Source: Cyclobacteriaceae bacterium
GTDB lineage: Bacteria > Bacteroidota > Bacteroidia > Cytophagales > Cyclobacteriaceae
Reading direction: 5' to 3'
DNA: 35,751 bases
Assembly: GCA_024644875.1 (NCBI GenBank)
Contig: JAHEGY010000039.1
Coordinates: 1-35,751 of the forward strand
The position numbers were made by a program, and so were the translations under genes. Shown piece after piece: positions 7,846-15,597 of the stretch; within the stretch, counting starts at the first letter, position 1, and each line of letters starts with the position of its first letter. The notes beneath the pieces are model-generated. The model had not been told where the DNA came from and did not search any database. It saw only the letters and a list, made by a program, of their open reading frames with translations.

Positions 7846-9501
7846 CTAATCCCGTCGAAAGGCGGGATTATTTTTTATTGCGCCTGGTTTTAACAAGGTC
7901 CTGGCCGCTTCGATGATAAGGAGAATGGACAGGCAAAGCAGGAAGAAAGCGATACTTCCGATCACATCGAATCCACTCTGATACACCAGCTGGATCAATG
8001 CCCAGATGGTCATCACCAGCATAAAGATCATTGGGATAACCACAAAAAAGGTGGGTTTGCCTTTTTTACTTAACCATACAAAGACCACCAACAGGGCAAG
8101 GCCTGCCAGAAGCTGGTTGGTGGCCCCGAAAACCGGCCAGACTGCCTGCCAGGCAGGAATAGGATTCCCTGAGGCATCATGAAGAACCATGAAATTAAAT
8201 GCCAGTGGTAAGGAAAGAGTGACTATGGTTGCGATCAGCCTCGCATATTTGCCCTGAATATTGAAGAATTCCTCAAAAATATATCTGGCAAGCCTTGTGG
8301 AAGTATCCAGCGTTGTCAATAAAAAAGTAGATACGGCCAGGATACCGAATGACTTCCCGGTTTCAAAGGGAAGTCCCAGGGATTGCATGAAATTGCCCAG
8401 TCCGTTACCATAGATCTCCAGTGGATTAGACTTAAGGATCTCATTATTGGATGCCAGCATAACGACCGTAAACAGGGAGATCACAGCCACAAGACCCTCC
8501 AACAGCATAGCTCCATACCCGATCGGTCGCGCATCACATTCATTGTTGAGTTGTTTGGATGTAGTACCTGAAGCCACGATGGAATGAAATCCTGAACAGG
8601 CTCCACAGGCGATGGTGATAAAAAGGATAGGGAACAGCGTTCCCCTGTCGATGTTAGACCACGAAGTGAACATGGGATATCGGATCTCAAATCCACCGAT
8701 CAGGATACCGATGAAAGATCCAAGGAGGGAGGCATATAATAGAAATGATGAAAGATAATCCCTGGGTTGCAACAGGGCCCAGACCGGCGTGATGCTGGCC
8801 ACCAGGCAATATATGATGAGGATGATATTCCAGGTCCTGGATGTTTCCCCCATAATTGTAGGTAAAAAACCCTCTGAAATGGGAAAGAGATGGCCCAGGT
8901 AAATTCCAACAAAGACCAGGGGTACAAAGATAAAGGATGCTGCCTTTATGCTAATTCCGAATTTCTTTACTGTTAATCCGAATGCAAGAGCCAGCAAAAT
9001 AAAAAAAATAGAGGATGATCCTACTTCAGGACTTGTGGTAAAACCGGCAGATGTAAGGTCAACAAAAACGATAAGAACGTAAACTAAAGCCAACCAGATG
9101 AAGATCAGGAACATACGATAGGCCAGAGGTGACATATGTATTCTTGCGATTTCACCTATAGATTTTGCTTTATGGCGGATAGAAGCCATCAGGGAGGTAT
9201 AATCGTGTATGCCACCGATAAAAATAGTTCCAAGAACGATCCACAATAGTGCTGGTAGCCATCCGAAAGCGATCCCCGCTATGATAGGTCCTACCACAGG
9301 TCCTGCTCCCGCGATAGAACTGAAATGATGACCGAGCAGCACCGGTGCTTTAGCAGGCACCCTGTCCACCCCGTCATAATCCGTATGGCTGGGCGTGGGA
9401 TTATCCTTTTTTACGTCGAAGGTTTTGTCTAGATATCGTCCATAGATCCTGTAGGCGATTACAAATACCAACAGCGCGGTTAAAAAAATATAAATCAGCA
9501 T
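7846..9501 (-). CDS. cstA: CstA-family carbon starvation protein (peptide/pyruvate transporter)
   Basis: A 551-residue polytopic membrane protein with many hydrophobic segments. The family hallmark DGVDRVPAKAPVLLGHHFSS at about 43-62 continues into IAGAGPVVGP (63-72), and FIGGIHDYTSL follows. CstA proteins import peptides or pyruvate, typically when carbon is scarce. The length suggests the shorter CstA type; E. coli CstA is near 700 residues. The C-terminus NNPAFRRD is encoded by the terminator hairpin of the convergent thioredoxin gene, so these residues may be shaped by RNA rather than protein needs. The gene stands alone: no BtsSR-like regulator or small YbdD-like partner is adjacent. A -7 box (TATATTTG) lies 21 bp before the start. 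Confidence 0.92.
   Translation of the reverse strand: MLIYIFLTALLVFVIAYRIYGRYLDKTFDVKKDNPTPSHTDYDGVDRVPAKAPVLLGHHFSSIAGAGPVVGPIIAGIAFGWLPALLWIVLGTIFIGGIHDYTSLMASIRHKAKSIGEIARIHMSPLAYRMFLIFIWLALVYVLIVFVDLTSAGFTTSPEVGSSSIFFILLALAFGLTVKKFGISIKAASFIFVPLVFVGIYLGHLFPISEGFLPTIMGETSRTWNIILIIYCLVASITPVWALLQPRDYLSSFLLYASLLGSFIGILIGGFEIRYPMFTSWSNIDRGTLFPILFITIACGACSGFHSIVASGTTSKQLNNECDARPIGYGAMLLEGLVAVISLFTVVMLASNNEILKSNPLEIYGNGLGNFMQSLGLPFETGKSFGILAVSTFLLTTLDTSTRLARYIFEEFFNIQGKYARLIATIVTLSLPLAFNFMVLHDASGNPIPAWQAVWPVFGATNQLLAGLALLVVFVWLSKKGKPTFFVVIPMIFMLVMTIWALIQLVYQSGFDVIGSIAFFLLCLSILLIIEAARTLLKPGAIKNNPAFRRD
7847..7876 (+). terminator. Intrinsic terminator (embedded in the 3' codons of cstA)
   Basis: TAATCCCGTC (7847-7856) pairs with GGCGGGATTA (7861-7870) in a 10-bp stem with one G-T wobble and a GAAA tetraloop, followed by six T (7871-7876). 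It ends plus-strand transcription from the thioredoxin gene. The same bases, read on the minus strand, encode the last residues of CstA and its stop codon. Confidence 0.85.
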
Positions 9502-9521
9502 CTTTTGCTTTCAGATTTTGA

Positions 9522-9556
9522 CAAATATAATAGATTCACATACTAATTAATGACAA
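9522..9556 (-). promoter_or_regulatory. Candidate promoter of cstA
   Basis: On the minus strand TATATTTG (9522-9529) fits the -7 form TAnnTTTG. The nearest upstream TTG is at 9554-9556, a 24-bp spacer and one longer than the usual maximum, so the -33 half is weak. The leader would be very short, about 15 nt. Confidence 0.3.
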
Positions 9557-9688
9557 AGTTTTATAAATAACCAGGCATGACCAGACCAGACTCAATATGC
9601 ATTCTATATGTCAAATACACTTACAGGACATTTCAATTCTTGATATCATATCAGGGAAGAAATCAACTGAAGTATGGAATACTGTAAC

Positions 9689-10603
9689 TTAAGAGCTCTT
9701 AAGTTGATCTATAAAATGATTATCCCCGGTTGTGATATATTGAACACCTCCTGAAATAATCTCAGCTTCAATAGATTCGCACTCTCCGATAACTTCTCCA
9801 TCCAGCTGTAACATACGGGGTTTGTCAAATTTTATCCTGGCTGATTTGGCGGAATAATTTTTAGTATATTCCTCAAAAGTTTCAACGGCTCTTTGGTCAA
9901 AAGCAGTCAGTCCAAGATTGATCACAGCAGACCAATCCCGTTTTATCAATAATACGATCTCAAATACTCCATCATGGGGATTTCCCTTAGGATTTACAAT
10001 TGCACCTGTTCCATACATGCGTGTATTTGCTATCAATACAGAATAGGCTTTATGTTCGTATGTCTTATTATCAATTTCGATTGTAACATCGAATAATGAA
10101 GCATTGTTAACCGCACTGATAAAATGCTTGGCATAGGCGGCCCATCCACGACCTTCCTCTTTTTCGAAGTTTTCGACCATCGCTGCATTAATGCCTACAT
10201 CTCCCAGGTGCATGGTGTAATCATCATTCACTCTTATAACATCAATTGGGATTATCATCTGTGAAGTAATCAGATCCTGGAAGGCCTGCATTGTATCATT
10301 GGGAACGCTGAGTTCCTTCGCCATTCCATTAGCTGAACCCATAGGAATAATGCCAAAAGGAACGTCTGAATTCTGCAGTGCCAGTGCCGTCATGAGTGTT
10401 GTTCCGTCTCCCCCTATCGAAACTACCTTATCTGGCTTCACAGATTCAACTTCGGTGGACAGTTTTTTAACATCATCCTCCCCGGTTGTGTGAAAATATT
10501 TGTAGGGAATACCATATTTTTTACAATAGTCTTCAGCTTTATTGATAAAGGTCTCTTTACTTTTTCCTCCGGAAATGGGGTTAACAACTAATAAGAGTTT
10601 CAT
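9689..10603 (-). CDS. YegS/DAGK-type lipid kinase
   Basis: A 304-residue diacylglycerol kinase catalytic-domain protein. It opens with the nucleotide-binding strand LLLVVNPISGG (3-13), then has GGDGT at 64-68, the signature that binds ATP phosphate, and PMGSANGMA at 87-95, equivalent to the PxGTxNdxA motif. The C-terminal beta domain carries LQLDGEVIG-type residues (MLQLDGEVIG). Family members phosphorylate diacylglycerol, phosphatidylglycerol, sphingoid bases or related lipids at the inner membrane; sphingolipids occur in many Bacteroidota, so a sphingoid substrate is possible but not shown. It is a single gene, divergent from the DUF1080 gene across 125 bp. Confidence 0.9.
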   Translation of the reverse strand: MKLLLVVNPISGGKSKETFINKAEDYCKKYGIPYKYFHTTGEDDVKKLSTEVESVKPDKVVSIGGDGTTLMTALALQNSDVPFGIIPMGSANGMAKELSVPNDTMQAFQDLITSQMIIPIDVIRVNDDYTMHLGDVGINAAMVENFEKEEGRGWAAYAKHFISAVNNASLFDVTIEIDNKTYEHKAYSVLIANTRMYGTGAIVNPKGNPHDGVFEIVLLIKRDWSAVINLGLTAFDQRAVETFEEYTKNYSAKSARIKFDKPRMLQLDGEVIGECESIEAEIISGGVQYITTGDNHFIDQLKSS

Positions 10604-10728
10604 AGTACTATGTTAATTTAATTAATTTAAACGAATTATCAGTTCTTTACAAATAAATGAATTGACAAAATATGTAAATTCGCTTAGCATATATCTATTA
10701 TGATTTTTTAAAACTAAAGAGTATAAAA

Positions 10729-11457
10729 ATGAAAAAGCCGTTATTATTATTAACATTCCTAATCTGTCTCGGACAGGTTTATGCACAAAAGATGAAACCC
10801 GAGGATACGGAATTCTGGGAACCAGAACCAGTCGTCGTAACACCCGGTGAGGGAACAGCCCCCCCCTCGGATGCGATTATTATTTTTGACGGAACCAACC
10901 TTGATAACTGGGAAAACATGAAGGGTGAAAAGGCAGAATGGGAAGTAAGTGATGGTGCCATGACCGTGGTGAAGGGAACCGGAGCTATCCGATCCAAAGT
11001 AATATATGGAGATTGTCAGTTACATATTGAGTGGCGAACACCTGCAGAGGTTAAAGGAAAAAGCCAGGGCAGAGGCAATAGTGGCGTATTCCTGCAGGGG
11101 ATCTATGAAGTCCAGGTATTGGATTCTTATGAGAACAGGACCTATTCCAATGGGCAGGCAGCCAGCATCTACAAGCAGAGCATGCCATTAGTCAATGCAT
11201 GCAAACCTCCAGGAGAATGGCAGACCTATGATATCATATACAAGGCACCCATTTTCGATGAAGATGGGAAGCTGGCCACACCGGCCTACATCACTGTATT
11301 ACATAATGGAATTCTGGTTCAGAATCACTATCAGATAAAAGGGGATACTCCATATATAGGACTACCGAAATATGAAGCCCATGGGGAAGGCCCGCTTATG
11401 CTCCAGGATCATGGTAACCCGGTCAGCTTCCGCAACATCTGGCTAAGAAAACTTTAG
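10729..11457 (+). CDS. Secreted DUF1080 (3-keto-glycoside hydrolase-like) protein
   Basis: A 242-residue protein with signal peptide [19 protein letters not shown] and a single DUF1080 domain. The domain opening [10 protein letters not shown] at 53-62 is the family hallmark, followed by [19 protein letters not shown], the concanavalin-like jellyroll strands, and the closing [12 protein letters not shown]1080 proteins are abundant in Bacteroidota and Planctomycetes; characterised members cleave 3-keto-glycosides after an oxidoreductase has oxidised the sugar at C3. An exported Gfo/Idh/MocA oxidoreductase is encoded 2.5 kb away (13974-15356), a possible partner. It has its own terminator downstream. 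Substrate specificity is not predictable from sequence. Confidence 0.88.
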   Translation: MKKPLLLLTFLICLGQVYAQKMKPEDTEFWEPEPVVVTPGEGTAPPSDAIIIFDGTNLDNWENMKGEKAEWEVSDGAMTVVKGTGAIRSKVIYGDCQLHIEWRTPAEVKGKSQGRGNSGVFLQGIYEVQVLDSYENRTYSNGQAASIYKQSMPLVNACKPPGEWQTYDIIYKAPIFDEDGKLATPAYITVLHNGILVQNHYQIKGDTPYIGLPKYEAHGEGPLMLQDHGNPVSFRNIWLRKL

Positions 11458-11468
11458 AGGTATTTTCT

Positions 11469-11492
11469 AAGGGAGCGAAACTCCCTTTTTTT
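11469..11492 (+). terminator. Intrinsic terminator of the DUF1080 gene
   Basis: AAGGGAG (11469-11475) and CTCCCTT (11481-11487) form a 7-bp stem with a CGAAA loop, followed by a T-rich tail, 11 bp after the DUF1080 stop codon. Confidence 0.85.
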
Positions 11493-11567
11493 ATTTTAAG
11501 ACGAACTAAGGGGGTACATCTAATCATGCTTTATTTAATGTATCCTTGAAAAATCTAATGTTATTCA

Positions 11568-11667
11568 GTAACGCCTGTTTTAATTCATTCTTAAGAATTC
11601 TCATGGTAGCTTATTAACCCCTGTTTTAATTCATCCTTAAGAATCTTCCGGGAGCTTTGTAACGCCT
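11568..11667. repeat. 46-bp imperfect tandem repeat spanning the EFR1 stop codon
   Basis: Two units of about 46 bp (from 11568 and from 11614) share GTTTTAATTCAT(T/C)CTTAAGAAT, beginning 46 bp apart at 11577 and 11623; the first 9 bases of a third unit (GTAACGCCT) appear at 11659. The inner unit holds the last codons and stop of the EFR1 gene. The period is not a multiple of three. No T-run or terminal inverted repeats suggest a terminator or transposon. Confidence 0.7.
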
Positions 11668-12690
11668 CCAGAATCTGAATCTTGTCAGTGATGTCCAGGT
11701 GATCAGGTAATTGATCCATTTGAACCTCATCAGGAAGTGCATCAATCCATATCCACCGAAAATGATCCACATGCCGACGCCAAATTGAACCCCGTAATAA
11801 ATGTATTTGTACCCGGTCTTGATGGTATCTTCCGGAATAATTCCATAATTACCCAATACGTCAATAATCAAAACAGGTATAATGCTGAAGGCCAGCCACC
11901 ATAGAAAGATAAAGAATGCATGGCCTGTCTCGATCGCCCTTTCCGGGCAATAGTTCATACAATGCATGCAACTTTCGCATTTATAGGTCCAGAAGGGCCT
12001 TTTATCTACAAGTTTGATGGCACCGACCGGACAATCCTTTATGCATTTATCACAATTATTACATTTGTAACTGGCAAAATAGGTCTTCGATAAGGCAAAA
12101 CGGCCAAAAAGATAATACAATATAGAAATCGGACTGATCAGGATATCAACGGGAAGTCCCCAGAAGGCCTGGTAAACCCGCTTTCCATCCAGGAGTTTTT
12201 CTGTAAAACGGTCTGTTATTTTCCTGCAGCGGTTAAATATAGAATCCACCACTTTTTTCCTGAGACCTGGGTGTACAGAGATCCAATTCGAGGGAAGATC
12301 AAGGGGCTGAAAACCGATACAGGCATATCCTATTGACCAGAGCATCATAGCCGGCCACCATAATGCTGTTCCACTCATACCCGGAGTAAAGAGCTTAGAT
12401 AACTTCATGCCTGCCCTGGTGTTCAGCAGAAATATCTTTGTACCCTTTGATTTCGGGAAACGGCGAATGAAATCAATAACAATGGGTGGCGTATTAAAAC
12501 CATGCGTTGGAAAGCAAAAGCCTACCAGTGTATTTTCCTCAAATCGTGTATGGGGGACGGGCGTATGCTTTTCAATCCGGATGACTTCAGCAGGAAGCCC
12601 TTGGCTTTTAGCTTTTTCTGCAATCCAGTGGGCTGCAGTTTTTGCATTTCCAGTGCCTGAAAAAAAATATATGATGATGTTCTTGAACAT
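11626..12690 (-). CDS. EFR1-type flavodoxin/ferredoxin membrane protein
   Basis: A 354-residue electron-transfer protein fusing a flavodoxin-like domain, two [4Fe-4S] sites and membrane helices. The N-terminus IIYFFSGTGNAKTAA has the FMN phosphate-loop motif SGTGNA (11-16). Cysteines 210, 213, 216 and 220 form one CxxCxxCxxxCP cluster, and 238, 241, 244 and 248 a second. Hydrophobic segments lie near 257-278 and 298-322, and the tail is arginine-rich. This matches the EFR1 family of ferredoxins, whose redox partners are poorly known. It starts 28 bp after the esterase gene on the same strand, so the two may be co-transcribed. Its 3' end lies in a tandem repeat, and the real C-terminus could have changed by the duplication. 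Confidence 0.85.
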   Translation of the reverse strand: MFKNIIIYFFSGTGNAKTAAHWIAEKAKSQGLPAEVIRIEKHTPVPHTRFEENTLVGFCFPTHGFNTPPIVIDFIRRFPKSKGTKIFLLNTRAGMKLSKLFTPGMSGTALWWPAMMLWSIGYACIGFQPLDLPSNWISVHPGLRKKVVDSIFNRCRKITDRFTEKLLDGKRVYQAFWGLPVDILISPISILYYLFGRFALSKTYFASYKCNNCDKCIKDCPVGAIKLVDKRPFWTYKCESCMHCMNYCPERAIETGHAFFIFLWWLAFSIIPVLIIDVLGNYGIIPEDTIKTGYKYIYYGVQFGVGMWIIFGGYGLMHFLMRFKWINYLITWTSLTRFRFWRRYKAPGRFLRMN

Positions 12691-12718
12691 TAAAAAATCC
12701 GGTACTTCAATTTATTAT

Positions 12719-13807
12719 TTACCAATTAAATGTTTCTTCAATGAATCTGATCAGCTGATCTGCCATAATCCGGTTGTCTTCCACCCGTGGATGTCCCGGT
12801 TTGTTGATATATGGAAAGAACAGGGTGTACAGGTTCTGATCATCAAGGATTTCCACTGCCGAGGTAATATATCCTGGCCATGGTGAGTTTTCCCTCGTTG
12901 CATCCATACTTCCCAGGGCACAGATAATTGGAGTCTCAGGATATACAACACGTAATTTAGTGATAAATTCAACATAAGATGAGATTATTTTGGCCTCATC
13001 AGGCGCCAAATTCCCAAACCGCTGCTCAAATGTAGGTTCTTCCGGCATATTGACGAGCCATGAATCATTTTGGAACAAATTCACCACGACCAAGTCAGGC
13101 TTCACTTTAGAAAAATCCCATTTACTATCCGGATCGGTCGGATCAAGCCGGTCCCACATTTCCGGCATGATCAGGGGGGACCAGCTGATCATGATCCCAA
13201 TCCCCGACCTTACAGTGCCATAATAATCTGCATTGAAATGCCTCGCGGTAATGGCTCCATAAGTACTATAATTATTGGTATAAATGCTATCCGGTGAATC
13301 CCCGCCTGTCAGGTCTTCAATAGCATATCCTGCCGTGATTGAATTACCAAAGAACTCAATGATCTTTCGATCCATTTCAGGTAGCTTTAAAAGTTTGCCA
13401 TTGCTAATCTCAAGACCCAGAAACCAGGTTTTACCCAGGTCCCATTCTGTGCGTTTGATCAGTTTTATCGTGTGCTTGCCTTCCGGGAGTCCTTTTGCAA
13501 GCGTATAATACTTCTCTTCTTTATCAAGTTTGATATATCTCAGGCTATCTTCATTAATGACAATATTAAAATAATTCTCACCCCGCTCATCTTTTAGTTT
13601 GGCTTTTAACTCCTCCCCCTCAAACCTGATCTCGATCTGTGTCCCTGGCCAATAGATCTCAGGCGCCTTAGAATCTTCGAAATTTATGCGGCCCGTATAG
13701 CGGATCATTGCATAGTCCGGGTCGACAGATATAAGAACAGTCTCAGGATTACATCCTGAGAATAGCATGACAATAAGAAACAGGGATATAAAAGATATGC
13801 TCTTCAT
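12719..13807 (-). CDS. CE2-type SGNH/GDSL carbohydrate esterase lipoprotein
   Basis: A 362-residue protein with a lipoprotein-like signal peptide ending at Cys19 (MLFSGC). Residues about 30-140 form the beta-sandwich domain found at the N-terminus of carbohydrate esterase family 2 (RYTGRINF, PGTQIEIRFEG). The SGNH hydrolase domain starts with FFGNSITAG, nucleophile Ser156, the CE2 variant of GDSL. VVVNLFQND matches block III, and His339 in PGHP, with Asp344 just after it, provides the C-terminal catalytic block. CE2 enzymes remove acetyl groups from xylan and related glycans, so a cell-surface or periplasmic deacetylase is likely. The gene follows the Gfo/Idh/MocA gene by 166 bp and precedes EFR1 by 28 bp. 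Confidence 0.85.
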   Translation of the reverse strand: MKSISFISLFLIVMLFSGCNPETVLISVDPDYAMIRYTGRINFEDSKAPEIYWPGTQIEIRFEGEELKAKLKDERGENYFNIVINEDSLRYIKLDKEEKYYTLAKGLPEGKHTIKLIKRTEWDLGKTWFLGLEISNGKLLKLPEMDRKIIEFFGNSITAGYAIEDLTGGDSPDSIYTNNYSTYGAITARHFNADYYGTVRSGIGIMISWSPLIMPEMWDRLDPTDPDSKWDFSKVKPDLVVVNLFQNDSWLVNMPEEPTFEQRFGNLAPDEAKIISSYVEFITKLRVVYPETPIICALGSMDATRENSPWPGYITSAVEILDDQNLYTLFFPYINKPGHPRVEDNRIMADQLIRFIEETFNW

Positions 13808-13973
13808 TAAATATATCAGATTAAAAATTTTAACTCCCGAATAATTAATAGCCTAATCGTGTTCAACAATGAGTCAGTGAGTCAGCTATACCCCAATCAA
13901 GTGATTCTAATAGTTGTCCCGGGATAATAAGAAAAAAACGCTCCGAAAACTTTTTCTTCAATATACTCCTGGA

Positions 13974-15356
13974 CTAAAACGGGTATTCATATTTGTACTT
14001 GCCAGGTTGAGGGATAGGATATTTTCCGTCAGGACCTGCTTGAAGTGGTGCAGGAGAATCTAATGTCATTCTATCAAGTCCCGGGGCAAACTCATGATCG
14101 CAGTTCAGCATCTGATCATAGGTGATAACCTGGCCTGTATGCGCTGCCATTCTACCCATGGAAGTAACCAGGCTGGCTTCCGCCCCTCGCTTCACTTCAT
14201 TGAATGGTTTATCTTCCCTGATGGCCTCTATCAGATGGTCCCATTCCAGTTGATATGGGTTAGGTTCTTCCTTCGGGAATCGCCAGACGATGTCATTTGT
14301 ATTGTTGAAATCCTGCCCTTTGTTAATTCGGCATAATGCCGGAGTATGTCCTCCCTGGGAGATAACAGCTGATCCATTGCTGCCATGGGCATAACTGGCA
14401 AACTCATCATGACAACCTTCGATGCATCTGCCATACAGGAATAATTTCGTGCCATCGGCAAAGGTGTATTCCACAGAATAGGTATCAAAATTCTGATCTA
14501 CCGAATTACCCCGGTAGTGTCTTCCACCAAGTGCCTGTGCTTTAACGGGCCATTCATTTTTCATCCAGCAGCATTCATCGATATGGTGTATATAAAAGTC
14601 ACTGTAAGCACCGCCCCCGGCCCAGAGGAAACTATGGAAACGCTGTGTCTGATACAGGAACTCATTGACACCATCCGGCAAGGGATCAGAATCAAAAAAT
14701 CCAATAGGGCCATGCATCCTGTAGGCACGCAAAGCTATAATCTCACCAATCTGTCCGTCCTGTATACGGTCGTAAAGTTCCCAGCGGGCATCACAATGTC
14801 GACACATCAGGCCAACCCCGACTTTTAAATTCTTTTTCACAGATTCTTCACCAAGTTCCAGCATCCGTACAGTTGTGGGTCCATCAATTGTTACCGGTTT
14901 TTCCATAAAAACATTCAATCCTTTATCAATGGCATATTTGAAATGTACCCAGCGAAAGGCAGGAGGGGTTGCGAGGATCACTACATCTCCCGGATTCAGA
15001 CAATCCATGGCATTCTTATATCCCTCGTAACCCAGGAATTTCTGGTCTTCTGGCACATCCACCTGTTCAGGATGTATTTTTTTCAGACTTTTATAACTGA
15101 GTTTAAGACGATCTTCAAAAACATCAGCCATTGCAACCATTTTTATTGGCCCGTTTTTAACAGACATGGCATTTGAAGCAGCACCTGAACCCCGGCCCCC
15201 GCAACCTACCAGGGCTATGTTTATAGTATTATTTTCTGCTGCATGAACATTTGGAATGAGTTTTGGCGTCAGTGTTGTGGCCAGGGTGATTTTGCCGGTG
15301 TTCTTTATGAATTTTCGGCGTGATACGTTTTTCTGTTGCGAATTAGTCTGTCCCAT
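13974..15356 (-). CDS. Exported Gfo/Idh/MocA-family oxidoreductase
   Basis: A 460-residue oxidoreductase with an N-terminal SRRKFIKNTGKITLA segment that resembles a twin-arginine export signal, ending near HAAE. The Rossmann motif ALVGCGGRGSG lies at 48-58, and the family motif EKP at 152-154 (MEKPVTIDGP). The C-terminal alpha/beta half carries WAGGGAYSDFYIHHIDECCW, where histidines suit sugar binding and catalysis. Such exported members bind NAD(P) in the cytosol before Tat transport and act on glycosides or sugar derivatives, often oxidising C3; the direction and substrate here are unknown. It lies 241 bp after icmF and 166 bp before the CE2 esterase. The DUF1080 gene nearby is the family most often paired functionally with such enzymes. 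Confidence 0.9.
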   Translation of the reverse strand: MGQTNSQQKNVSRRKFIKNTGKITLATTLTPKLIPNVHAAENNTINIALVGCGGRGSGAASNAMSVKNGPIKMVAMADVFEDRLKLSYKSLKKIHPEQVDVPEDQKFLGYEGYKNAMDCLNPGDVVILATPPAFRWVHFKYAIDKGLNVFMEKPVTIDGPTTVRMLELGEESVKKNLKVGVGLMCRHCDARWELYDRIQDGQIGEIIALRAYRMHGPIGFFDSDPLPDGVNEFLYQTQRFHSFLWAGGGAYSDFYIHHIDECCWMKNEWPVKAQALGGRHYRGNSVDQNFDTYSVEYTFADGTKLFLYGRCIEGCHDEFASYAHGSNGSAVISQGGHTPALCRINKGQDFNNTNDIVWRFPKEEPNPYQLEWDHLIEAIREDKPFNEVKRGAEASLVTSMGRMAAHTGQVITYDQMLNCDHEFAPGLDRMTLDSPAPLQAGPDGKYPIPQPGKYKYEYPF

Positions 15357-15597
15357 TTCTTTTTATTTTTTAAATAATTATTCGATTAAAAAATCCTTAT
15401 AATCCATGCGTTATCTATTATTAACCGGGATTATTTTTAGGCGAAAGCATATCTAATTATTGAATTGCTTAAAAAATGCCCTATTAAAAATACTTTACAA
15501 TTTGTGAAACGGCAAATATTCTACCGTGTAAGTGATGTCATTCAGAAACATTATATAATGGTGTTGTGAAGTAAAAATATAGATAGAAAACAAGAAA

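Noticed and set aside
8142-8157. Palindrome CCTGCCAGGCAGG inside cstA, like the sdhB terminator repeat
   Set aside because: It encodes the PAWQAVWP stretch of CstA, a well-kept part of the family, so the symmetry is explained by the protein.
13871-13886. Tandem 8-bp repeat GAGTCAGT/GAGTCAGC between esterase and Gfo genes
   Set aside because: Two short copies only; too little to separate from chance.
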